DNA of 12,660 nt from Pseudomonadota bacterium. GTDB taxonomy: Bacteria > Pseudomonadota > Alphaproteobacteria > Rhizobiales > Kaistiaceae. The DNA is taken from NCBI GenBank assembly GCA_023392225.1, contig JAEVZM010000079.1:1-12660 (forward strand), written 5' to 3'. The position numbers and the translations under genes are program-made. Under the pieces are notes generated by a model that was not told the origin of the DNA, made no database searches, and saw only the letters and a program-made list of their open reading frames with translations. Shown piece after piece: positions 1 to 7,136 of this stretch (its first letter is position 1; each line of letters opens with the position of its first letter).

Positions 1-1391
1 TTCGACGGGGCGAAGGCCGCCTCGAGCTCGGGGTTGCAGTAGTTCGACATGTTGAAGTTCGATTCGCAGCGGATGTCGTAGTTGAGGAGCCACGGCGCGA
101 AGGTCACCGACGGGCCGTCCGAGCGCATGATGCCGGTGGTCTTCTCCGGCGCCGAGACCAGTTCCGCATAGGCCGAGCCGGACACCTTCGAGATCGTGAC
201 GTTGACGCCAAGCTGGCCCCACACCTGCTGGAGGATGGTGGCGATCTGCTCGTGGTCGTCGCGCCCCTCGCGGATGGTGATGGTGAGGGGCACCGGACCG
301 GTCACGCCGCTCTCGGCCATGAGCTCCTGCGCCTTGGCCATGTCGAAGGCGCGGGGTCCGCCGAGCTCGGCATTGTAGCCCGGCAGCTGCGGCGGGAACG
401 GGCCGAAGAAGAGCTCGCCGTAGCCATGGGCGACGGAATCGACGATCACGTCATAGGGGACGGCGTAGCTCAGTGCGCTGCGGAACTTGGCGTTGTCGAA
501 GGGCGGGATGCGGTTGGGCAGGCCGAGCAGCTCCCAGCGCGGCGCCGGCACGGCAACGATGTTCATGCTGTCGGCGACCTCCGACAGCATCTGCTTGGGA
601 AGCCCGAGCGTGATGTTCGCCGCGTCGTTGCGGGCCTGGAGCAGGAGCGTCGAGGGATCGGCGATGAAGTTGAGGATGACCTCGGGCTCGCGCGGCGCTT
701 CGCCGTAGTAGTTGGGGTTGGCCTTGAACACGGCCTTCACGCCCGGCTGGTAGCTGTCGAGGACGTAGGGGCCGGAGCCGGCCGAATGGGTGGCGAGCCA
801 GTCGTTGCCGCCGCTCGCGTCGACCGTGGCCACGTCGACGATCGAGACGTTCGGCTGGGTGAGGGCGTGGATGAGCAGCGGCTGCGGGTGGTCGAGCGTG
901 ATCGTGACGGTGTTGCCGTCGGCGGTGATCGACTTGGTGTTGCCGTAGTCCGCGGCCTCCATGAAATGCGTGCCGCAGGAGCCCGACTTGAGGGCCCGCT
1001 CCAGCGACGCGGCGACGGCGGCCCCGTCGATGGGCTTGCCGGACGCGAACTTCAGGCCGTCGCGCAGCGTGAAGGTGTAGACGAGGCCGTCGTCGGAGAC
1101 CGACCAGCTCTCGGCCAGCTCGGGCACGATCTGGCTGGCGTCCTCGCGCGTCACCGTCACGCCGGCGGGGGCGTCGGCGATGGGCGTGCGCCCGTAGCCC
1201 ACGAGCGGGGCGTAGAGCGGCGCCACGTAGCCGTTGTCGGTGATGTCGCAGAGGTAGGCCGGGTCCATGGTGGCCGGCGCCTGCAGCGTGTTGATGATGA
1301 ACGGACCATCGGCACCAAGGGCCGGGCCGGCCATCCCGGCGGCGATCAGCCCCGGCAGCATCCAGCCCAGTCGCGCAGCGTTACGTGTCAT
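1..1391 (-). CDS. Family 5 ABC transporter periplasmic substrate-binding protein (3' end outside window)
   Basis: Binding protein of a peptide/nickel/opine-type (SBP_bac_5) ABC importer. 463 codons are visible before the window ends; family members usually run about 500-540 residues, so only the C-terminal end is missing. The first 27 residues form a short signal peptide: basic start (MTRNAARLG), hydrophobic core, then an ALGA cleavage site with no lipobox Cys. Family hallmarks follow: TMDPAY near residue 37, ELAESWSVSDDGLVYTFTLR at about 85-104, then DGLKFASGKPIDG, and SGPYVLDSYQPG further on. The ATG overlaps the hyuB stop as ATGA and has a good AGGAG ribosome site at 1400-1404, so it belongs to the same operon. 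Permease and ATPase genes would be expected beyond position 1. By context it probably imports the substrate of the HyuAB enzyme. The family is sure; the ligand cannot be read from sequence. Confidence 0.93.
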   Translation of the reverse strand, partial: MTRNAARLGWMLPGLIAAGMAGPALGADGPFIINTLQAPATMDPAYLCDITDNGYVAPLYAPLVGYGRTPIADAPAGVTVTREDASQIVPELAESWSVSDDGLVYTFTLRDGLKFASGKPIDGAAVAASLERALKSGSCGTHFMEAADYGNTKSITADGNTVTITLDHPQPLLIHALTQPNVSIVDVATVDASGGNDWLATHSAGSGPYVLDSYQPGVKAVFKANPNYYGEAPREPEVILNFIADPSTLLLQARNDAANITLGLPKQMLSEVADSMNIVAVPAPRWELLGLPNRIPPFDNAKFRSALSYAVPYDVIVDSVAHGYGELFFGPFPPQLPGYNAELGGPRAFDMAKAQELMAESGVTGPVPLTITIREGRDDHEQIATILQQVWGQLGVNVTISKVSGSAYAELVSAPEKTTGIMRSDGPSVTFAPWLLNYDIRCESNFNMSNYCNPELEAAFAPS

Positions 1392-3163
1392 GATGTGTGC
1401 TCCTGTTCGATTGTGTCTGCCAGATTGCCCCGGGCGCGTTCGGCCCTTCGCCGGCGTGTTGCCTCCCGGTCGAGCGTGCGGTGCGTCTTGTCGGCGACGA
1501 CGCCGTAGGTCTCGGCGGCCCGCTCCACCGAGACGTAGTCGTTGGCAATGTCGGCGAGGACCTCGGCCTCCGGCCGGTCCAGCGCGCTGCCCCATCCGCC
1601 GCCGCCGCCGCGGAGGAACTCGATCGCGGCGTTGGCCGGGAGACGGCGGTTGTAGACCACCTCGGTGACCTCGGTGCGGTCGCCCTCGGCGATCAGCGCG
1701 AGCTCGTTGGGTGGCCCGTCCTCGGCGCCGCAGAAGCCGCGTGTCGGGTGGCGGACGCCGGCGAGCATCGCATTGGTGATGTTCTCGGCGAGAAAGCGGA
1801 TTCGCGTGCGGACCCCCGGGGCGCCGCGCCAGCGCCCGGCGCCGGCGGTATCCCGCTCGTATTCGTGCCTTTCGATGCGGATCGGATACTGCATCTCGTT
1901 CATCTCGATCGAGGGCAGGATGACGCCGGTCATCAGCGGCGGATAGAGGCCCCAGCCGTCGGTGCCATAGGCCGCGCCGGCGCCGCCGGTATAGCCGTGG
2001 AAGTTGAGCGATATCCACGGCTTGCCATCGGGATAGCGGCCGCTCGTATAGGCCAGCGGCAGCTTGTGGCAGTTGACGCCGACACGGGTCGGGGCGCATT
2101 GCGCCAGCGCGAGGAGCGCCACCTCCGCGATCTCGGCGCCGCAGATGCAGGTGCAGTTGCCGACCGGCTTCGGCGGCCGCGGGTTCACCACCGTGCCCTC
2201 CGGGGCGATCACCGTCACGGGCCGCATGTAGCCCTCGTTGACCGGCACGTCCTCGTCGATGACGGAGGCAACGGCGACGAAGACGAAGCTCAGCGTGTTG
2301 GCGATCGGCGAATTGACGAAGCCGTTCACCTCAGGGGCGCTGCCGGTGAAGTCGAAGGTGACGTCCGAGCCGCGAATCCGCGCGGTGCAGGCGACGCGGA
2401 TGTCGTGGCCGCCCTGGTAGTCATGGTCGATGAAGGTCTCGGCGCTGTAGTCGCCGTCCGGCCAGCTGGCGATCTCGGCGCGGACGCGGCGCTCGGCGTA
2501 GTCGATGTTGGCCTCGATCGCGTCCCGCGTCTCGGCGATGCCGAAGCGCTCGACGATCCGCTCGATGCGGGCCTGCGCGGTGAGGCATGCGCCGCGCATG
2601 GCGTCGAGGTCGCCGAGCAGCCAGTCGCGGACGCGATTGTTGGCGAGCACCATGTCGAACACGTCGGTGCGCCGCTCGCCGCGCTCGTAGAGCTTGATCG
2701 GCGGCACCACCACGCCATCCTGCCAGATGTCGCGTGCCGCGGGATTGTAGCCGCCCGCGACCGGGCCCCCGCTGTCGGCGAAATGGGCCCGGACCACGGG
2801 GAAGAACACCGGCTTGCGGTCGACGAAGACCGGCAGGATGACGACGTGATCGGGGATGTGCGTGCCGCCGTCATAGGGATCGGAGGCGAGGATCAGGTCG
2901 CCGGGATGGAGATCGTTGCGGAAGAGGTCGAGGGCGGCCTGGACCGCCGAGCAGATCGCATAGAGGTGCAGCGTGCAGCCCGGGGCCTGCGCGATGAGCT
3001 GTGCCCGGCCGTCCCGGAGCTCGAAGATGCCGGTGGTGAAATCGTGCGCCTCGTTGAAGATCGGGCTCCGCGCCGTGCGGGTCACGGTCGCGCTCATCTC
3101 CTCGGCGGCCGTGTCGAAGCCGCCGCCCACGACGCGGGCACGGATCATCTCCGCGGGCGTCAT
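1388..3163 (-). CDS. hyuB: HyuB-type hydantoinase/oxoprolinase/carboxylase subunit (full-length, metal ligands intact)
   Basis: 591-residue protein of the hydantoinase B family, which includes N-methylhydantoinase B, the C-terminal part of 5-oxoprolinase and the large subunit of acetone/acetophenone carboxylases. It acts in the cytoplasm with HyuA on a substrate that HyuA has phosphorylated. Family motifs in order: SPIFNEAHDF near 33-42, SDPYDGGTHIPDH at 94-106, AHFADSGG at 126-133, NPAARDIWQDGVVVPPIKLY at 140-159, VGNCTC in the middle, the GGAGAAYGTDG loop, and the C-terminal GGGGGWG encoded by a CCG-triplet tract at about 1594-1617. H102, D105 and H127 have the same spacing as the manganese ligands I recall in acetone carboxylase (H150, D153, H175), so a metal site is inferred. 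The start has a strong GGAGG at 3171-3175 inside the upstream gene, with a 4-base ATGA overlap. Substrate unknown: hydantoin, oxoproline, lactam and ketone are all possible. Confidence 0.92.
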   Translation of the reverse strand: MTPAEMIRARVVGGGFDTAAEEMSATVTRTARSPIFNEAHDFTTGIFELRDGRAQLIAQAPGCTLHLYAICSAVQAALDLFRNDLHPGDLILASDPYDGGTHIPDHVVILPVFVDRKPVFFPVVRAHFADSGGPVAGGYNPAARDIWQDGVVVPPIKLYERGERRTDVFDMVLANNRVRDWLLGDLDAMRGACLTAQARIERIVERFGIAETRDAIEANIDYAERRVRAEIASWPDGDYSAETFIDHDYQGGHDIRVACTARIRGSDVTFDFTGSAPEVNGFVNSPIANTLSFVFVAVASVIDEDVPVNEGYMRPVTVIAPEGTVVNPRPPKPVGNCTCICGAEIAEVALLALAQCAPTRVGVNCHKLPLAYTSGRYPDGKPWISLNFHGYTGGAGAAYGTDGWGLYPPLMTGVILPSIEMNEMQYPIRIERHEYERDTAGAGRWRGAPGVRTRIRFLAENITNAMLAGVRHPTRGFCGAEDGPPNELALIAEGDRTEVTEVVYNRRLPANAAIEFLRGGGGGWGSALDRPEAEVLADIANDYVSVERAAETYGVVADKTHRTLDREATRRRRAERARGNLADTIEQEHTS

Positions 3164-4587
3164 GGCAGCGCCTCCGTCCGCTCGGGATATCTGAAGAGGA
3201 TGCGCGCCCCGACGGCGAGCGCGAGCACGTTGGAGCGCTCGCGGGCGATGGGCGCCGCCTGGCGGATGTCGGGAGCGATCTCGGCACCGGGGACCACGAT
3301 GCCTTCGAGATCGGCGCGCCGGACCTCGACTTCGGCCACCATGCCGCCGTCGTCGAACTCGCGGCGGACGATGCTGACGATCCCCTCGACCTCGGCCTGC
3401 TCCGCCGAGATCAGCCGGCGTCGGCCCGTTGCCGCGTCGCCGCCCGCCGTCTCCGCCCGCGGCAGGAAGCCGGGCGAAAGCGTCATCGGCACGGCGACGG
3501 GGCTCGCCCCGATCTCGGGAAAGAGGACGACCAGCGGCGCCGACGGGGAAAAGGCTGGCTCGCGCCGCGTGGCGCGGGCGAGGGCGGCGGAGACTGCCGG
3601 CGCCACCTGCCGCCAGCCGAGGCTGACGGCGGCCGGTGCTGCCGCGCTCACGCAGAGGCCGGCTGGCATGACCAGCGTGACCGCATCGAGGATTCCCTGG
3701 CTCATGCCGACGTCCTCGATCACCGGGCCTGCGAGCTCGGCGAGGACGACGGCAGCCGTGGCGGCGGGGGTGAGGTTTGCAGCGCTCTCGGCCGCATCCG
3801 AGGTTCCGGCGAAGTCGACGATGATCCCGTCGTCGGCCGGGACGATGCTGACGCGGACGATCCCGGCGGTGCCGGGCAGCGGCGCTTCGACGGTTGCCGC
3901 GGCCATGTCCCGAAGGTGGCTGGCGAGACGGGCGCGCGCGTGGGCGATCCGATACTCGGCGGCGCTCTGCACCAGCGTGGCGCCGCGCGCCGCGAGGATC
4001 GCCGCGAGGCGGATTGCCACCTGCCGCGCCGCGGCCTCGGCCGCGGTGAGGTCGGCATCGAGGTGATCGGGAGCGCGGCTGTTCTTGAGGATGTAGCGTC
4101 GGACGTCGCGCTGCGGCGCCCCGGCCCGGGCGAGCTTGACGGGGGTGACCCGAAGCGACTCCTCCCAGATCTCGCGGGCGGTCGGCTGGAACGGGCCGGG
4201 AATGTCGCCGGCGAGGTCGGGGCAGGCGAAGCGGATCGCGACGAAATAGGCGATCTCGCCTTCATGCGCGACCGGCATTGTGAGGGTCAGCGTGCCGGCG
4301 AAGGTGCCGCCGCAATGGGGGTCGCCGGCGAGGATCGCGTCGCCCTCCGCGATGTCGAAGGCAAAGGCGTCGATCAGCCAGGCGACCGTCGCCTGCACGG
4401 CGGCGAGCTGGCTCGGCTCGCCCTGCTCCTGCGCCACGAGCCGTCCGGAGGCATCGAGGATCGCGCAGGCATAGGCGCCCTCGTCCATCACCGCCGGCGA
4501 GCGCGCCATTCGCGCGAAGGACTCGGCGCCCTCGCGGGCGAGCGCGGCGAAGCGGGCGGAGAGGATCTGGCGCTGGATGGCCGTCAT
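3160..4587 (-). CDS. Shortened, divergent HyuB-like protein lacking the predicted metal ligands
   Basis: 475 residues, clearly HyuB-related in the N-terminal half but about 115 residues shorter than the neighbouring HyuB. Alignable blocks are AGDPHCGGTFAGT at 87-99 (HyuB: ASDPYDGGTHIPD), the segment with PDLAGDIPG at about 123-131 (HyuB: AHFADSGG), and PTAREIWEESLRVTPVKLAR at 135-154 (HyuB: PAARDIWQDGVVVPPIKLYE). The predicted metal residues are replaced: GGTHIPD has become GGTFAGT and the AHFAD histidine is gone. The Cys-containing core, the glycine-rich G-DG loop and the C-terminal GGGGGWG motif are also absent. I see no frameshift or stop and the frame is kept, so it looks like an evolved non-catalytic subunit rather than decay. 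It overlaps hyuA (4584-4587) and hyuB (3160-3163) by ATGA, which points to a three-subunit complex. Its ribosome site is only a weak AGG. Family membership is fairly sure; the role is inference. Confidence 0.82.
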   Translation of the reverse strand: MTAIQRQILSARFAALAREGAESFARMARSPAVMDEGAYACAILDASGRLVAQEQGEPSQLAAVQATVAWLIDAFAFDIAEGDAILAGDPHCGGTFAGTLTLTMPVAHEGEIAYFVAIRFACPDLAGDIPGPFQPTAREIWEESLRVTPVKLARAGAPQRDVRRYILKNSRAPDHLDADLTAAEAAARQVAIRLAAILAARGATLVQSAAEYRIAHARARLASHLRDMAAATVEAPLPGTAGIVRVSIVPADDGIIVDFAGTSDAAESAANLTPAATAAVVLAELAGPVIEDVGMSQGILDAVTLVMPAGLCVSAAAPAAVSLGWRQVAPAVSAALARATRREPAFSPSAPLVVLFPEIGASPVAVPMTLSPGFLPRAETAGGDAATGRRRLISAEQAEVEGIVSIVRREFDDGGMVAEVEVRRADLEGIVVPGAEIAPDIRQAAPIARERSNVLALAVGARILFRYPERTEALP

Positions 4588-6671
4588 GCGGCGCCTGCCC
4601 GCCCGTTCTCGATGATGCAGTTGCCGTAGGCGTCGATCAGCGCCTCCTGGCCCGGGCAGACGATGATCGTCGTGCCCCAGCTCTCGATGGCCGCCGGCCC
4701 GGTGATGAAGTGCCCGGCCCGCAGCAGCGCCCCGTCATAGACCGCCGTATCGTGCGCCCCGTCGGTGTAGACGATGCTGCGACGGCCCTTCAGCGCCGGG
4801 GCGGGATCTTCGTCGCCGAATTCCACGCCCCGGGCGCGCGGCGGCTCGCGGAGGCCGAGCACGTCGACCCGGATCGTCAGAAGCTCGACCGGGTGCGCCG
4901 GATCCTTGTGGGCGAACAGGGTCTCGTGCAGGTCGTGGAAGCTGCGGAGCGTCGCCTCGATGTTGAGCGCGGTGATCCGCCGCGTGCGCGTCCGGAGCGG
5001 CACCACGACTTCGTGGACCTCGCCCTCGTAGCGAAGGTCGAGGCTCCGCCGGATCTCGAAGTCCTCGGTCACGGACTGGCCGGCGAGGCGGGCCCGGGCC
5101 CCGGTCTCGATCTCCTCGAAGCGCCGGTTCAGCTCGGCGAGGTCGAGGTCCGCAAGGCGCGCAAGGTAGGTGCGGGACTCGGAGACCTTGAGGTTGGCGA
5201 CGGTGTCGCCGAGGGCGCAGAACACCGGTCCGGCCGCGGGGACGATGACCGTCGACATGCCGAGCAGCTCGGCCTGGCGCCCGGCATGGAGCGCGCCGGC
5301 GCCGCCTGCCGCGACGAGGGCGAAGTCGCGCGGGTCGAGGCCGCGGCGCGTCGTCACGAGGTGGCTGGCATTGGCCATGTTGCTGTTGACGATTTCCGAG
5401 ACCGCCTGGGCGGCGTCGCGGACGGACATGCCGAGCGGCTCGGCGACATGACGGGCGAGCGCCGCCTCCGCTGCGGCCACGTCGAGCGCCATCTCGCCGC
5501 CGAGGAAGAAGTCGGGATTGAGGAGGCCGAGGACGAGATTGGCGTCGGTCACCGTCGGCCGCGTGCCGCCGCGGCCGTAGCAAGCCGGCCCCGGGAGCGA
5601 CCCCGCGGACTCGGGCCCGACGCGCAGCGCCCCGCCATCGTCGATCCAGGCGATCGAGCCGCCGCCCGCGCCGACCGTGTGGATGTCGAGCATCGGCAGC
5701 GCGATGCGGTACCGCGCCAGCCAGCTCTCGGTGGTGGTCGCGGGGTGAAGGTCCTGGATGACGGAGACGTCATAGGACGTGCCGCCCATGTCGACCACCA
5801 TGAGGTCGCGGTAGCCGGCGAGTTGGCCGACCCAGCCTGCCGCGGTGACGCCGCCGGCGGGCCCCGAGAGGAGCGTGCCGACCGCCTTCCGCCCGGTCTC
5901 GGCGGCGGTCAGCATGCCGCCGTTCGACTGCATGATGAAAAGCTCGCCGGCAAAGCCGCGGGCCCGCAGCTTCTCGTCGAGATGCGAGACATAGGTCTGG
6001 ATGGCCGGCCCGACATAGGAGTTCACCACCGTGGTGGAGACGCGTTCGTACTCGCGGATCTCCGGCAGCACGTCGCAGGACAGCGACACGTAGAGGCCGG
6101 GCGCCATCTCGCGGATGATCTCGGCCACGCGCCGCTCGTGGTCGGGGGCGACGAAGCTGAACAGGAAGCAGACGGTGATCGCCTCGCAGCCCTCGGCGAG
6201 CAGGAAGGCGACGGCGTCGCGGACGGCGCCCTCGTCGAGCGGGATGAGGACCGAGCCGTCCGGCGCGACGCGCTCCGGCACGCCGATGCGCAGGCGCCGC
6301 GGGCAGATGGCATGCGGCGCCTTGAGCCGGGGATTGAAGGTGCTCTCCTTGTAGGAGCGGCGGAACTCGAGCTCGTCGCGGAAGCCTTCGGTGGTGATCA
6401 GCCCGACCTTCGCGCCCCGATACTCGAGCAGCGCGTTGGTCGCCACCGTCGTGCCATGCACGACGATGCCGCAGTGGGCGAGGAGCGTCTCGGCCGTCTC
6501 CCCGACCTGGGCGGCGACCTTGGCGATGCCGTTGAGGACGCCGTCGGACTGGTCGGTCGTGGACGGTGTCTTGGTGGAGTGCAGCGCGCCGTCGCGGCCG
6601 GAGAGGACGACGTCGGTGAAGGTGCCGCCGACATCGATGCCGAGGCTCCAGAGGCTGCCGCCCACGCTCAT
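4584..6671 (-). CDS. hyuA: HyuA-type ATP-dependent hydantoinase/oxoprolinase/carboxylase subunit
   Basis: 695-residue ATPase subunit of the hydantoinase A family (actin-like ATP-binding fold). Members phosphorylate a ketone or cyclic amide substrate so that the HyuB partner can carboxylate or hydrolyse it. Visible motifs: phosphate-binding GIDVGGTFTDVVL at 11-23, HGTTVATNALLEYRG at 72-86, MQSNGGM at 247-253, LLSGPAGGV at 267-275, second phosphate motif DMGGTSYDVSVI at 294-305, TVGAGGGSIAWID at 332-344, GPACYGRGGTRPTVTDANL at 361-379, TTRRGLDPRDF at 440-450. Length is normal. The frame is open to 7037, but the true start is the ATG at 6671: it sits just before the phosphate loop, has GAGG at 6679-6682, and overlaps the stop of the OsmC gene as ATGA. 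Two oddities: GGAGPLHA, usual in the family, reads GGAGALHA (456-463), and the following loop reads PAAGPVFCALG. Substrate not determinable. Confidence 0.95.
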   Translation of the reverse strand: MSVGGSLWSLGIDVGGTFTDVVLSGRDGALHSTKTPSTTDQSDGVLNGIAKVAAQVGETAETLLAHCGIVVHGTTVATNALLEYRGAKVGLITTEGFRDELEFRRSYKESTFNPRLKAPHAICPRRLRIGVPERVAPDGSVLIPLDEGAVRDAVAFLLAEGCEAITVCFLFSFVAPDHERRVAEIIREMAPGLYVSLSCDVLPEIREYERVSTTVVNSYVGPAIQTYVSHLDEKLRARGFAGELFIMQSNGGMLTAAETGRKAVGTLLSGPAGGVTAAGWVGQLAGYRDLMVVDMGGTSYDVSVIQDLHPATTTESWLARYRIALPMLDIHTVGAGGGSIAWIDDGGALRVGPESAGSLPGPACYGRGGTRPTVTDANLVLGLLNPDFFLGGEMALDVAAAEAALARHVAEPLGMSVRDAAQAVSEIVNSNMANASHLVTTRRGLDPRDFALVAAGGAGALHAGRQAELLGMSTVIVPAAGPVFCALGDTVANLKVSESRTYLARLADLDLAELNRRFEEIETGARARLAGQSVTEDFEIRRSLDLRYEGEVHEVVVPLRTRTRRITALNIEATLRSFHDLHETLFAHKDPAHPVELLTIRVDVLGLREPPRARGVEFGDEDPAPALKGRRSIVYTDGAHDTAVYDGALLRAGHFITGPAAIESWGTTIIVCPGQEALIDAYGNCIIENGRAGAA

Positions 6672-7042
6672 TCCGATACCTCGAATTCGCAGGCCAGCGT
6701 GTTGGTCACCGTGCAGATCCGCTTCGCGTCGCGCCGCACCCGGCCCGCCTGGGCGGGGTCGAAGCCGACCAACTCGCACGTGATGCCGATGCGGCTCAGC
6801 CGGTTGGGCGGGTCGCCGGCCTTCTCGCCGGTGACCGCAATCCTGATGTCGCAAGGCGCCTCGCCGCGGGCGGCGAGCACGATGTGACAGCTCTTGGCGA
6901 AGCAGGACGCGACCGAGATGAGGAGCTGCTCGACCGGCACGGCGAGCTCGGGCGCGCGCGCCGGCTGCCCGTCGTCGCCGGCCGGCAGCTGGACGTCGAA
7001 AGCACCTTCGCGCCCCAGTTCTGCATGAACAACCCAATGCAC
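6668..7042 (-). CDS. OsmC-like redox protein, first gene of the hyu operon
   Basis: 124-residue protein of the OsmC/Ohr superfamily, whose members reduce hydroperoxides with a cysteine pair and a thiol reductant. Evidence: PVEQLLISVASCFAKS at 36-51 matches the helix carrying the first redox Cys (C47), and KRICTVTNTL at 107-116 matches the second Cys region (C110; compare CPVSKAL in E. coli OsmC). The stretch between them (DIRIAV, then RIGITCELVGF) has the expected strand pattern. Extra cysteines sit at 52, 64, 89 and 118. It is slightly short for the family (about 135-145). The start is GTG, supported by GGGAG at 7049-7053 and by no better in-frame codon. It is coupled to hyuA by ATGA, so its job is probably tied to that enzyme, for example protecting it or handling a thiol or electrophile linked to the substrate. 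That role is inference; peroxidase activity is not shown. Confidence 0.8.
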   Translation of the reverse strand: MHWVVHAELGREGAFDVQLPAGDDGQPARAPELAVPVEQLLISVASCFAKSCHIVLAARGEAPCDIRIAVTGEKAGDPPNRLSRIGITCELVGFDPAQAGRVRRDAKRICTVTNTLACEFEVSE

Positions 7043-7136
7043 GGCCGGCTCCCTGTCCGTCGAAGGCCGATCTTCCGACGGCAGGAGTGGCGGAACAACG
7101 CCCGGATGGTATGGCTTTTTGATTGAGAAGTATGGG
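7043..7136 (-). promoter_or_regulatory. 94-bp gap between the LuxR-type gene and the OsmC-hyu operon
   Basis: Least GC-rich piece of this block, with an A-rich run on the transcribed (minus) strand at about 7114-7124. It holds the stem-loop at 7057-7081 and the GGGAG ribosome site at 7049-7053. I found no convincing -35/-10 pair, so a promoter here is inferred only from the gap size and local composition. The OsmC-hyu operon could also be read through from the LuxR gene. Confidence 0.35.
7057..7081. repeat. Inverted repeat / stem-loop upstream of the OsmC gene
   Basis: Arms CCGTCG (7057-7062) and CGACGG (7076-7081), extended inward by AAG/CTT (7063-7065 with 7072-7074) and one bulged base at 7075, closing a 6-base loop. 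It sits just before the GGGAG ribosome site of the GTG-started OsmC gene. No T-tract follows on the minus strand, so it is not a classical terminator. It may be an operator or a 5' leader hairpin. Confidence 0.45.

Noticed and set aside
252..1508. 418-codon open frame on the plus strand
   Set aside because: Antisense to the solute-binding protein, whose signal peptide and family motifs are clear; the plus frame lacks any domain.
1591..1617. CCG-triplet tract as a microsatellite or phase-variation site
   Set aside because: It encodes the conserved GGGGGWG motif of HyuB, so the repeat is explained by coding constraint, and triplet changes would not shift frame.
1397..4066. 889-codon open frame on the plus strand
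   Set aside because: Antisense to the SBP-hyuB junction, hyuB and much of the HyuB-like gene, and made of low-complexity Arg/Gly/Val/Asp/Ala runs with no recognisable domain; typical high-GC shadow of well-supported minus-strand genes.
4710..6887. 725-codon open frame on the plus strand
   Set aside because: Antisense to hyuA and the OsmC gene, with the same shadow composition and no domain; hyuA on the other strand has a complete motif set.
6672..7037. N-terminal extension of the hyuA frame up to 7037
   Set aside because: The extension is Arg/Ala-rich, out of frame with and overlapping the OsmC gene, and a well-placed ATG with a ribosome site lies at 6671 right before the conserved phosphate loop.
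7057..7081. Intrinsic terminator after the LuxR-type gene
   Set aside because: The stem is present but no T-run follows it on the minus strand, and the hairpin sits next to the ribosome site of the next gene.
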